Assembly (NCBI RefSeq): GCF_037042905.1
Contig: NC_087254.1
Span: 18,160,603 to 18,224,602, forward strand
Source of the DNA: Lytechinus pictus
Taxonomy: Eukaryota > Echinodermata > Echinoidea > Temnopleuroida > Toxopneustidae
Reading direction: 5' to 3'
Length of the DNA stretch: 64,000 nucleotides
The first letter of the stretch is position 1; every line of letters starts with the position of its first letter. The position numbers were made by a program, and so were the translations under genes. The notes beneath the pieces are model-generated. The model was not told the DNA's origin. It saw only the letters and a program-made list of their open reading frames with translations, and searched no databases. Below are positions 1 to 11,188 of the stretch, one piece after another.

Positions 1-1175
1 ATGTTTTTTTTTCAGTCAACATGTTACAAAATAATACTAAAATAATACTAATAATACTAAAATAACCAAATAATTCGAAGCTAAGGATAAATCAATGAAT
101 GTGAAATTGATTTGATATACACATATATTATTTGGATACTTTGATGAGTTCTATATTACTACAATGGCATCCAATTTTGGAAGTGCTCCCTAATCAAGTA
201 AAAGCTGTTAAAAAATTTCCTCATTTTAATAGTGCATTAAAGAAGCACCTAAAAATGGAAGCTCTGGTCAGCCCCGCTCTGCTATAAATTCCACATATGA
301 TACTAATGAACAGACTAACTTCAACTCTACTAGTCTACATATAAACCTAATCCTAAACCTAACCTGAGTCCCTACAACCCTAGCCCTACACCTAAGACAC
401 ATAAAGCCTGGAGCAGTTTATTGTCGTAGGAGCGAATGTTGTGTTGCCGTAATAAGAGCGAACAAGATTTTTTTTTGCAAATGTTGATCCCCCAAAGAAA
501 AAAGAAAATATATAAATGTAAGAGTAATGAGTTTTTTCAAACTTCTTTTGAGAGTGACATCACATTGATTTGAGCAGTCTCCCCATAATAACAATTTTTA
601 ATGTAAATTGCATATAAATTGACAAGTTTTTAGGGTTAATATTGAGTGAATACATATTTTTCTTAGATTAATGTATGAATATAAAGTGCATTATTTACAT
701 TTGTTTATACTTTTTGAGAGAATGGCAATTCATGGTATGTTTGCAAATGACATCACATACTAGTAGATAAATATTTATATTATGACTCTTATCATTATGA
801 TTTTGCCAAACCATAATATGTTCCTTTCTTATTTTCTGTATTTTCTGCTCTCATCAAAGCAAACATGGTGCAAGAGTAGACCTACTCTTTACAATATTTA
901 ATTTCAACCTAAGTAGTAGTAGTAGTAGTAGTAGTAGTATATATGAGGACATATATCATCAGTATCCCATGTAAGTACATGTTTACATATAAACTTTCTG
1001 ATCATAAGGCCACAACTCTATTGATCAGAATACAGAATGTAATTATATGCAAATGGAATAAATTACATGTATTACAAAAAAGGAGAAATATGTCTCAAGA
1101 AGGCAATCAAAGTAAAATGCTTAGAAAAAAATAACATGAATTAAATGCAAATTACAAAGATAAGAAGCAATAAGG
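1..1175 (+). repeat. Copy 1 of a diverged 1.1-kb duplication
   Basis: This segment aligns along most of its length with 7500-8577 in the same orientation. Shared stretches include TCAGTCAACATGTTACAA, the CCTAATCCTAAACCTAACC run, AATAAAGCC(T)GGAGCA and GAGAAATATGTCTCAAGAA. It includes an AGT microsatellite at 913-939. The duplication may begin before the window. No gene is seen in it. Confidence 0.75.
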
Positions 1176-1229
1176 GCAAGTATGGTGGAGGGGGGGGGAG
1201 GGGAAAGCACAAAAATTGTTATGAGGATG

Positions 1230-1965
1230 GGAATTAAGGCAGGGGCGGCGGAACGTATTTTTTGTTTTGGGGCAAAGCCAAAAAGGGCTTTTTATGTTGA
1301 AATGGGCATTTTGGTGCTAACGGATATTTTCACCATGATATTATCATCTGCGTTGTGTGTTTTGTAGTGATTTCTGATTATGATAAGCTATTTGTAAAAC
1401 TTGCTCTATAGTTAATTATCGCGCCTAATTGCTGTTAAAAGGGCATTTTTGCGAGATGTTGCGAGCGCGAATCGCTAGCTCAAACCTTTGGACATTTCAA
1501 TAAAAAATAAAAATTAAGCATTCCGAGCAGTTTTTGTATTCATGACAAAGATTTGTATCGAATCAAAGAATAAACGCGAGCGCGAAGCGCGAGCTATAAT
1601 TATTAATATACTGACCAGAAAAGGAACCTGTTAAGGACTGCAGAATAATCGAATAATGCGAGCGCAAAGCGCGAGCTGAAATTTTGTGTTATTCCAACTT
1701 GAAAACTGGACATTTTAAGCATTGTGTAATCAGGGGAGCGTTTCATCAATATTTCCATCTGACAAGTTGTCAGATCTGACATCTTTCCATGATTTTGATT
1801 GGCTGAGAGGCACTGTTCCTATGGTAACTGTCGGATAAAATGGGGCTTGTCGGATAAAACGTCCGACAAGTCCTTTCATGAAACGCCCCCCTGAAACAGG
1901 GTGAGTACCTTACTAAACAATAACTGATGCGAACGCGAAGCGCGAGCCATTTTTTTTTGTTTTAT
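1230..1965. repeat. Element with four spaced copies of a GC palindrome
   Basis: A GCGAGCGCGAAGCGCGAGC-like palindrome occurs near 1461, 1576, 1657 and 1928, separated by AT-rich sequence. The segment starts with AGGGGCGGCGGAACG. A separate 160-bp MITE sits inside it at 1733-1891. Confidence 0.6.
1733..1891 (-). mobile_element. MITE family 1 (GGGGCGTTTCATGAAAGGAC ends), copy a
   Basis: Inverted ends GGGGAGCGTTTCAT and ATGAAACGCCCCC, with internal CAGATCTGACA and GTCGGATAAAACG(T)CCGACAAG motifs. It matches 24618-24777 (opposite orientation) and 42090-42246. Confidence 0.8.
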
Positions 1966-2009
1966 AAGTAAGCCTAAAATGTATTATGTTCTACGCCTCC
2001 AGACCTGTG

Positions 2010-2220
2010 GGAGAGAGGATGAGATGACAACATCTCGGATCCAAGATCTTATCATCCGATCATCTCTTCCACTGGATGCGCATGACGAGATCAAAGATCT
2101 TGCCATCTGATCATCTTTTCTAAAAGATTTAGACATGACCAGATCCTAGATCTTATCATCCGATCATCTCTTCCACTGGATATAGTATAGTATAGTATGG
2201 TGTAGTAAAGTATAGTATAG
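2010..2220. repeat. Short tandem repeat of a GATCATCTCTTCCACTGGAT unit, plus TAGTA run
   Basis: Three diverged copies of a roughly 60-bp unit containing AAGATCTTATCATC(C)GATCATCTC lie at 2030-2170. An imperfect TATAG/TATGG microsatellite follows to 2225. Confidence 0.65.
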
Positions 2221-2619
2221 TGTATTATTTATTTTCCGTATAAAAACAAAAAATACAAAACGGATGGATAGCCCATATTCAGTTTTGTCAACATGACAAT
2301 ACTGTTTTTCCACGGGGTCTACATACAATAAAAAGTAAACACATATGAAAGAATATACATGTACAGTAAATCAATCAAAATAACAAAAGTGATATAATGT
2401 AATCAGGTACTCATATGAAAACATGATAAAATTCAATAGTTTGGCAAGACTTTACACAAACTATTTTATAAAATGAATGAATATTTCGTGTAATCCAGAT
2501 TTCCTCAACACAGATACACGTAAAATTCGTGTTAATAATAATAATGTAGACATGACGAGATCCAAGAATATGTCATCTCATCTTTTTTTCCCTGAGATGT
2601 AGACAGGATGATTGACTGA

Positions 2620-2935
2620 ACATCGAGGTGGCACTTCTGAGCCTTCGTAGCTTGCCGAAAAGATCATATACAGCGCGCCGATCTGCCATCTCGCACTGCA
2701 CTCGCATCTCTCGTGCATTTACGGACGCTTTCGAGAACCTCCGAACCTGTTCCGAACACTGCCTTGCTGGGACACCGAAAAACGCACGAACATTGCCGAC
2801 CGACCGTCATTAAGTGGAAGAATTTCTTTTCAGAGCTGTTCTTATTTAGTGACCGAAGTCGGTAGCTAGCCGAAATCAGCCCCCGCCAAAAGTGATCAAA
2901 GGTCGCCACCCTGTTACGGGAGGGTGGCTTTATAT
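2620..2935. other. Unexplained GC-richer island in AT-rich sequence
   Basis: About 310 bp of balanced composition between very AT-rich flanks. Both strands hold short open frames (61 and 81 codons), but neither shows a recognisable protein or splice context. It may be an old repeat or a regulatory island. Confidence 0.3.
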
Positions 2936-4340
2936 TTAGGTCAACAATTCAAGACGTTATTAAAAATAAATATATTTTAAAGCAATATTTTTTAGCAGTT
3001 AGTATTTCAATGTATACAATAGTTTTCTTTACATATTATATAAAATATATACTTAGAGGTGATAAAAAAAAATTATAATTAAATAAAAAAATTAATGAAA
3101 TAAAAATGAGTACATCTTGTTTCATGAACACCAATTATTTATCAAAGTTTGCAATTTTTTAGCTATCTATAATGTTATATAATCGATTGTAGAAGTAGAC
3201 GATTATGGTGAAAAAAAGTTAGTCGGTCTCAATATCCAGATTTCATAATAATAATAAGAATAATGACCATTGTAATGATAATGATGAAAGTCAATGATAA
3301 TAACAAAAGAAAACTGAAAAAAAAATCATCATTATCATCATCGTCTTCATATCAAATGTATAATCGATTACAAGTGCATACCATAAATCAGTTTTTATTA
3401 CTAGTATGTAAAACAATGAAGTGAAACCAAGGATAAAAAAACCTTGCAATCATATCATTTTCAATGAAAAAAGTACTAAGTAAAATTCATCTAAGTAAAA
3501 TTCATCTAACAAAACGGCAGGGTATGAAAATAATTACACAATTTGTAAATTTTGCGTTATTATTGCACATACGTGAAAGAAGGTCTGGAGTGAACAAACA
3601 CAGATGTGTAATCAGTTTCCATCTCTGGAGTTCCAAGCTTGAAATATATATATGTGAAACATGTATTAGAAAATAATATTAATAATAAGAAGAAATACAA
3701 TTATAATTAAAAGATTAATAGTTGATAAATAAAAAATAATATCAACAGTTATAATAATTGAATAATTGAGGTTGTTTACAAATAAAAACCAGGATAATTA
3801 GGATATTAAATGCTCGTGATAAATTAATGAATTTGACGTAGATCGCAAGTGTTGCTATAATACTCCGCTTTTGCAAAAAAAAATATTAAAAAAATAATTA
3901 AAAAAATATGAGTTGATGATATTGCTAAAATCAAAAATTATTATAATAACAATAAAAATGATAATCATAACAGGCATCCTAAATAATACTAATTCTACTA
4001 TGATTAATTAGAATAGCAATGAAAAGAAAAAGCAATAGTGAAAGATCATTACAATAACTATAACAACAAAAATCAACAGGAAAATACTTTGTTGGTTAAC
4101 CTTTATGGCTTAATCGATTACCTATTCATTAACTATTTCGTTCAATATTTTTTTCTTCTTCTTTATACCTAGGCAATTAAAATGGAAAAAATAACAATAA
4201 GAAATATATTTTGTTACGCATAATTAAAAAGTTATTTTATTTAAAATTGAAAAATTATCTATTAATTAGGTTTTTTTAATATGTAATCATATCAGAGAAA
4301 CTTCACCGTAAAATATATTTATTTTTAAACATATAATAAT
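2936..4340. other. AT-rich stretch without a gene
   Basis: Mostly poly(A/T)-rich sequence with ATAATA/ATGATA simple repeats. No splice-bounded coding segment, palindromic element or RNA gene was seen. Confidence 0.6.
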
Positions 4341-5297
4341 TTTAAAATACATTAGTTGGCGTTGTCGCCGCCGTCGCTCTGCTGTGCGCATACAGCAGTG
4401 CTGATTTTGTAATTATTCTTTAGAAGAGGCCGTAATCGGTTAGCTGCCGATTTCGGTCTTTATTATGGTGCTTGATTGTTGAAACAGTGTTGCTCAATGC
4501 GGATGGGTATCTCGATGCTCTGTGTAAAATAAAAACGCAACACACGAGATTCTGAGGAAGACCCGGGCACATATATTTCATTAGGCCATATTGGCTCGAA
4601 CTCACAAAGATGGTTTCATTCGAGTCTCGTATTTACCTAAAATATCTACTGTAGATTTTGTAAGTAGTGTGAATTTAGTTTGTATTAAAACAAAAAAATT
4701 TATTCTCATTTGGCACGTTGCAACATTGACCTGTGTATCATATTCACGATTACAAAAAAAGAAGTCTCTATCAGGTCTCCAGCAGATCAAGAACTTTCTT
4801 CTCACACTGAGTACTTGAGATAGTACTCTTATCACCTCCTTCCTTTTTCTGAGTTTCTCTCCTTCCACCCCCCTCCTACCTCTAATTCTTTCTTTCTCTC
4901 TCTCTCAATTAGTAATCCATCTTCAACTGCTCAGGAACTTGATGACTTTCCAGTCTAATTTGAGATACCTTCTTGACTTTTGCTCATCCCCCCCTTGAGA
5001 GGCACAATTAAAATTTGTAATGTGAAAATGCCGTTAAAATACAACTGTGCCCCCCCCCCTTCGAAAGTGAAGAACTTTTTTTTGTTTGCTTGTCAATTTC
5101 CGCCCCCTTCTCTCATTAACCTTTGATTTAAAAAAACCAATAAGTGATGCAAATGTTTACTACCAAAACAGAATCATATTCAGTTTCTTTGGTTACTGCA
5201 CCATAATTGGACAAAACTTCTCTAGGCAAGTAGCATTGTGATGTAATATCTAAAATTTTGACTTCAATGTCTCAAACAATGAGGAAACAAGACTAAT

Positions 5298-5524
5298 GGG
5301 GTGTTGCAAGAAACTTGCGATCAATTGCAAGTCAATTGCAAGTCAATTTTCGGTCCCTAAATCAATCATATGTCTTGCAGTTAATTGCAAATTAGTGATT
5401 GATTGCTAATTTGCTCCATGAAACAAGTTTTATCTGATTTGCTATAACTAACGTTGATCTATCAATTGTGAAATTGCAACAGAATATTTGCAATTGATCG
5501 CAAATATTTTCTTGCAACACCCCC
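5298..5524. mobile_element. Palindromic MITE with GGGGTGTTGCAAGAAA ends
   Basis: Left end GGGGTGTTGCAAGAAACTTG and right end TATTTTCTTGCAACACCCCC are inverted. The interior is built of repeated TTGCAATTGAT/CAATTGCAAGT units, so the whole 227 bp can fold back. Confidence 0.75.
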
Positions 5525-5962
5525 TAAGACACACATTCAAGGTTCAGCTGGCATCTGTATTACCTCAACGTATCACAAGGACATAGTTTGGACATAATTC
5601 ACATAGAGACCAAGAAAAAAAATATTGAGAGCTATACCAATCCATCTCTCTCTTGAATTTTCAATCAGTGCACAATTCAATATTCAGTACAAACATGAAA
5701 GAAATACAAAGAATAAAAAAGTTTTAAGAAAAGAACAATATCAGATGATTTTAATAAATTTTTCAGATACATTAAAAAAATCCATCAAGCATTTCATTTG
5801 CTATCTTTGACTGAAAAATAGGTAGATGATATTAGTAGTATACATGTAGTAATATTCACATTACATCTCTACATAGATGCAACTTAAACCAGGTATTCAT
5901 TTCTTTCAAGAGAGATTATCATAATATGAGCGTTCCTAGCAATTGTCCCTTTTACAGGTTTA

Positions 5963-6726
5963 CCCTATCTAGGCCGGCCGGCGGGGGGGGGGGGGGGGGG
6001 GGGGCCTCGGAGGCCCTCCCCTCAACGAACCGCGCGATATTTTCGCCGCGCGAAATTTTTTGACCGCGCCGCTCGCTGAATTTTTACTTTCAAGTCTTGC
6101 GCAACTTTTGAGACCAATTTTGCGTCACCCGGGTACGTGGTTCCGAAATTACGCAACATTATGTAAGTGCATGTCAGACCAAAAATAGCTAAAAAACGTG
6201 GTTTTGTGTACAAAGTCAATGCAAATTGTGTTTTCAACCAAAATTCATAAATGTATGATTATTTTTAGTTTTGCTGGTCTAAATGTATTTATTTTATACT
6301 TTTTATGATCCCAGAAGAGTCCCCAACAAATTCCATTGAAAAAAACAATGAAAAACAAAAGGTCAAAAAACAAAGAAATACATAAGAAATTGCAAAAAAC
6401 AATATAATACATAAGAAAATTTGATATCGCAATTTTTTTCATGTACACTTGCTAAGAACACCACAAAGAGTTTCTACACCAAATATTAAAACATTTGGAG
6501 CTTTATTTAGGGAGTTAGAGGAAAAAGTATGATTTCGCATACTAATTACGCATAAATTAGCATAATCACTTAATAGCGATTCGCATGAAATAAATTACTA
6601 TACAATTTTGTAGGTTATGTCCCAGGCAACCCGCGTGCCAATTTTCGGCGCGATCGCGCGGTCGACGGCCGAGATCTCAAGGGGGGGGGCCATATGAACT
6701 CCCAAAATACCCCGGCCTAGATAGGG
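5963..6726. mobile_element. Non-autonomous element with CCCTATCTAGGCCGG ends and TTAA flank
   Basis: Left end CCCTATCTAGGCCGG and right end CCGGCCTAGATAGGG are perfect inverted copies. The right flank is TTAA and the left TTTA. TTAA target plus CCC at the tip fits a piggyBac-like MITE. It includes a run of more than 20 G at about 5974-6004 and several CGCG-rich palindromes. No transposase is seen. Confidence 0.7.
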
Positions 6727-7499
6727 TTAAGTCACATGACCCATTAACAAAGAAAAAAATATTAATTTTGTGGGAGCAGCACACCCTTGACAGCAACCAT
6801 ATGACTACCGCATTCTGCACTGCAAAATCAAGTTATATCTCTTTTTTTATATACATGTTGTAGGAGGTCACCCCCACCCCCATACAGGTCTGCTACTGAC
6901 GGGGCTACAGTGAGAGGGCGCTAGGCCACTTGAGACACCGGAGGACTTGAGGTGACGTACTTGAAGCTGCTATTGAATGGAAACAACACTGATCTTAGGA
7001 ATCTCTCCGGGAAAACACTGGTAGGTGTCTTGTTTTCTATTCTATTGTCTCATTTACCAAACCTAGTGGTCAATCTAGGGGCGTGACCGCTACATACATT
7101 TAGTATTTTTCTGACATACATTTAGTTATTAACCATGAACACTAAAACAACATCAATTCATTTCAGCTAGGAATGAATCATGAGGCAAAAACTTTGCGGG
7201 GCCAGATATGAGGGATGGAGCAAAAATGTTGACCTTTTTAATACAAAAAACTCTTTGATAGATTTTGATATAATATTAAGAAAATGATATATTTCACTCT
7301 TTCCCTTTCCTTTTCTTTCTTCTCCTTTTGAAACTTTTGTGGGACCATGCACCACCTCCCCTTCCCTCCCAGTCAATTTGAGGATTTTGAAAGGTTTTTT
7401 TTTTTGTATGAGCTGCTAATTGGGGTTACCAGGAAGCAGTAATTGCTAGGATTGCTTACAATCTCTGTACTTCAAAGATGAGATGTGATATTATATTTC

Positions 7500-8577
7500 C
7501 ACGTTTTTCAGTCAACATGTTACAAATACTAAAATATACACACATTTCCAAGCTAAGGATAAATCAATGATTATAGAATTGATTTGATATATATATATAT
7601 ATATTATTTGGATACTTTGGTGAGTTCTATAGTACTACAATGCTAGTCATTACTTTATAAAAATCTTGAGTAAACATATGAAAAGAAAGATCATTTGTCC
7701 ATATACTACAATGCATTAAATGAAACCTTGCTACCATTGGAAAAAAAAAACTATGACAGTTTGAATACCCGTCTTCATTTAGAGGGAAAGCCAGCCCTGA
7801 CATCATTTTGTTTGTAATAAGGATTCCATGACATTTTCTCTGGCGACAATTGCTCTGCTATAAATTCCACATACTAATAAACAGACTAACTTCAGCTCTA
7901 GATTTGACACTACACCCCGAGCCTACATGTTAACCTAATCCTAAACCTAACCCGAGTCCCTATACAACCCTAACCCTACACCTAAGATGAAATAAAGCCT
8001 GGAGCAATCGTCGCAGGAGCGAATGTTGTGTCACCGTAATAAGAGCTAACAAAGATAGAGAATTTTTTTTCAAATTTTGACCCCCTCCCGAAATAAAGAA
8101 TATACATGTAAGAGTAGTGAATTTTCTCAAACTTCTTTTGTCAGTGACATCATATTGATTTGAGCAGTCTCCAAATCATAACAATTTTTTTTGTAAATTG
8201 CATAAGTTTTTAGGGTTGATAGTGAGTGAATACATGTTTTTCTTAGTATACTGTATAAAATATAAAGTGCATTATTAACATTTGTTTTTACTTTCTGACA
8301 GAATGGCAATTCATGGTAGTTGTAGTAGGACAGGTAGTAGTATCACCAGTTTACATGTAGGTACAAGGCCACAACTCCATTGATCAGAATGCAGAATATA
8401 AAAATATACATGTATACTGGTATGCTCGTGGAATGAATTACATGTATTTACAAAAAAGAAGAGAAATATGTCTCAAGAAAGCAATCATATATAAAATGCT
8501 TAGACAAATTAACATGAATTAAATGCAAATTGCAAACTGAAAATAACTTAGACTTAGTATCTAGATTAGAAGCAATA
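7500..8577 (+). repeat. Copy 2 of the diverged 1.1-kb duplication
   Basis: Direct-orientation counterpart of 1-1175, about 7.5 kb away, with many small indels between the copies. It lies downstream of PEF1 and no coding signal is seen. Confidence 0.75.
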
Positions 8578-9666
8578 ATCTGATGATCAACAAATCACAT
8601 AATCAGGAAATTCATGGTACTGATATTTAAGCTTGATGAATAATTATTGGTGAATAGTGCTATTGTATTCAATCTTCCAAATATTGTTCCTGAGGGCAGG
8701 TTACTTAATTATACAAAAAACCAAATTTTTTTCAATATAAAAACCCTGCAATCATACATGCACTCAAAATATATCTTTTAAACTGTTTAGATACAAATCA
8801 TGCAAGGAGAAATATACCAAATGACTGGTGACATGTTCTTAAATGAGATAGCCCAACTTCTGTTGTCTACTATAGTGGGAGAGAGTTTCCCATAGCTCTA
8901 ATCATATGTGAACAAATTGTAAATTTTGAATTCATGTACTGATTAACAGCAAGAAGTTTAATACCGGTATACAATATACACGTATGGATTTCAACCTAAC
9001 TGATAGTAAAGTTAAAGAGCCGGGATTAGACATCAAGACATGATTGAAAACATTATACAAGGCTATCAAAATATCTCTACATGAAATAACTTAAGTGAGG
9101 GAAAATAAATTCAAATCTATACTCAATACAATAATTCAATAATAAGTCCCATAACAATCATTCCTGCATAGAATGGCAGCATTTTTATTCTTGCTTTGTG
9201 ACACGATTATTTATAACCCTTGTGTAAAATTTTCATAGAATTCACATTTGAATATTCAATTTTTCAAATATAAAAATTATGTTTGTCCTTGATTTCCGTG
9301 ACCCTGAAGTTTTGTAGGGTACAAGTTTCATGAAATTTGAAAATGAATGGCACACTTTAGGAAATAGAACTTTCAATAATTCCACTGTGATGAATTTTGT
9401 CTGATATCAAAAAGGTGCAAATGATCTCAACCTCGTCCTTTAACATGCAATTCATGACATCAAATTCGCAATGTTTGATGATCACCCTCTTACAAGATTC
9501 GTGACACTTGATCAGACACTTTTGAAATTAAGATGAAATATTAGCATTCATCTATTGACCTAGAGTCTGACTGCTGATATTTCATTACCCCTGTGTCCAA
9601 GGAACAGGGCCTAAACTCTCAAATCACACATATAAAATCTCTTTATCTCAGCTTTATATTTTTATT

Positions 9667-9875
9667 AGAGTCAAAAGGGTCCTAAGCTTTCGATCCTAGC
9701 AGAATCGTCGTCTGAGGCAAAATGACAAACACATGTTTGTTATTTTGCCTCCGACGAAGATTCTGCTAGGATAAAAAAGAATCTTCGTCTGAGGCAAAAT
9801 GACAAACACATGTTTGTTATTTTGCCTCCGACGAAGATTCTGCTAGGATCGAAAGCTTAGGACCCTTTTGACTCT
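9667..9875. repeat. Nested perfect palindrome (hairpin of hairpins)
   Basis: The outer arms pair AGAGTCAAAAGGGTCCTAAG with CTTAGGACCCTTTTGACTCT. Inside are two direct copies (about 9701-9764 and 9779-9842) of a 64-bp palindrome centred on AAACACATGTTTG and bounded by AGAAT(C)(T)CGTC.GAGGC. The near identity of the two copies implies recent duplication. Confidence 0.85.
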
Positions 9876-11152
9876 CTAATTTACTCCATTGGCTCTCTTT
9901 TATTAGATAAGCAGTTTTCAGCAGCTTCTTTCTGCCTTTATATTTTTATGTTTACAAGCTGTAATTTATATGTATGTAAATGGCTGTATTCACAATAATA
10001 ATCTAAAAAAACTAAAGGGTAAAGTACAAAAGACAAATGAAATTGTATACCTATATAAATTAGAACTTATGGTAGGAGAGATTAAATGGGAACAAAAATT
10101 GCATAGGAATGCTAATTGAACAATTGATAATGCAAATATTTGAACAATTTCATGAAAAATAAATATTAAAAAAAGAGTTATCACAGTCTTTGTTTTCATC
10201 TGCGTATGTACATTACAAAAAGTAAGAGCCACATTTTTTCTGCAGGAAAACTGCGATCATCTTTTCATTACTTATTCTCACATTTCATCATAGAAAAAAA
10301 AGTGGAACCTTCGTAGCAAGATTCCTGCAATAAATCTTGCTACATCTTTCATGCAGCATAATTGTTGTGTCAATGATCTAATGGACAGATTAGCAATGTA
10401 AAGAAGCTTACATGATTCCTGCAAGCAAGATACAACTCTGGCATTTGGTAAGGTGACTGCCTTATTTCTATGATTTTGATATCATCTCATTAGATATGTA
10501 TGTTCTTTTCCTAAAAGTAAAGATACTTGTAAAATTACAAGATCATATAGAAAGGTGATGTAGCCTCCATTGGACAAATTAAGAAGCATATACTGTTTGA
10601 ATTAATGTAAAATATATTTGTACAAATACACAAATTAAATATTACCCACTCTCTCTTATTGAACCCATTTCTTAAATTGTTAGTTTAATTTTAAATTCCT
10701 CTCTGATCCAGTCTTCCTGTAATAAATTCAGATCAGCATAGCCCATATGCTGAACTCCAGTCAAGTTCAAACCATAGGCTTAATATGGGATAAAATTATG
10801 GGAAGCCTCAGGTATCAAAATATGTTTGCACTGTATACTTCTTATGACGTAACTGGGAGCTTTCTCATATTTTCATGGTGAAAAAAATAATTGTATTTGT
10901 CATTCCAAGATGATGTGAGTGCAAGATGGAATAATGAAATTTATCACTTAGTTATATGGAGATATGCACCACATTTGGCAACCCATAGTTAAACCTCGTC
11001 TGTAGACAATGGTGTAAGTTAAACTGAAATTCTGAAGAGAGCCTATTTGACTATGAGAAGACTTGTACAGTCACAAAAGGGGACATCCTGATAGTATAGG
11101 AACCTGTTACCTTGAAGTGAATTCATTGGTATCTTGATGGAAGGTTGGCATA

Positions 11153-11188
11153 TCAGTGCACTGCATTCTCTAATACCATTTCTAAGAA
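11153..11188 (-). CDS. PEF1: PEF1 terminal coding exon 8
   Basis: 36 nt including the stop: FLEMVLENAVH then TGA. It follows a CTTCAG acceptor and fits directly after SYED, where peflin has DFVTM and a short tail. The exon was found by eye from this motif, as it is too short to show as a reading frame. The 3' UTR continues below 11153; I could not place the poly(A) site. Confidence 0.8.
   Translation of the reverse strand, partial: FLEMVLENAVH

Noticed and set aside
9667..9875. Hammerhead ribozyme in the nested palindrome
   Set aside because: A CTGAGGC stretch and a CGAAA are present, but the conserved CTGANGA core is not, so the catalytic fold is not supported.
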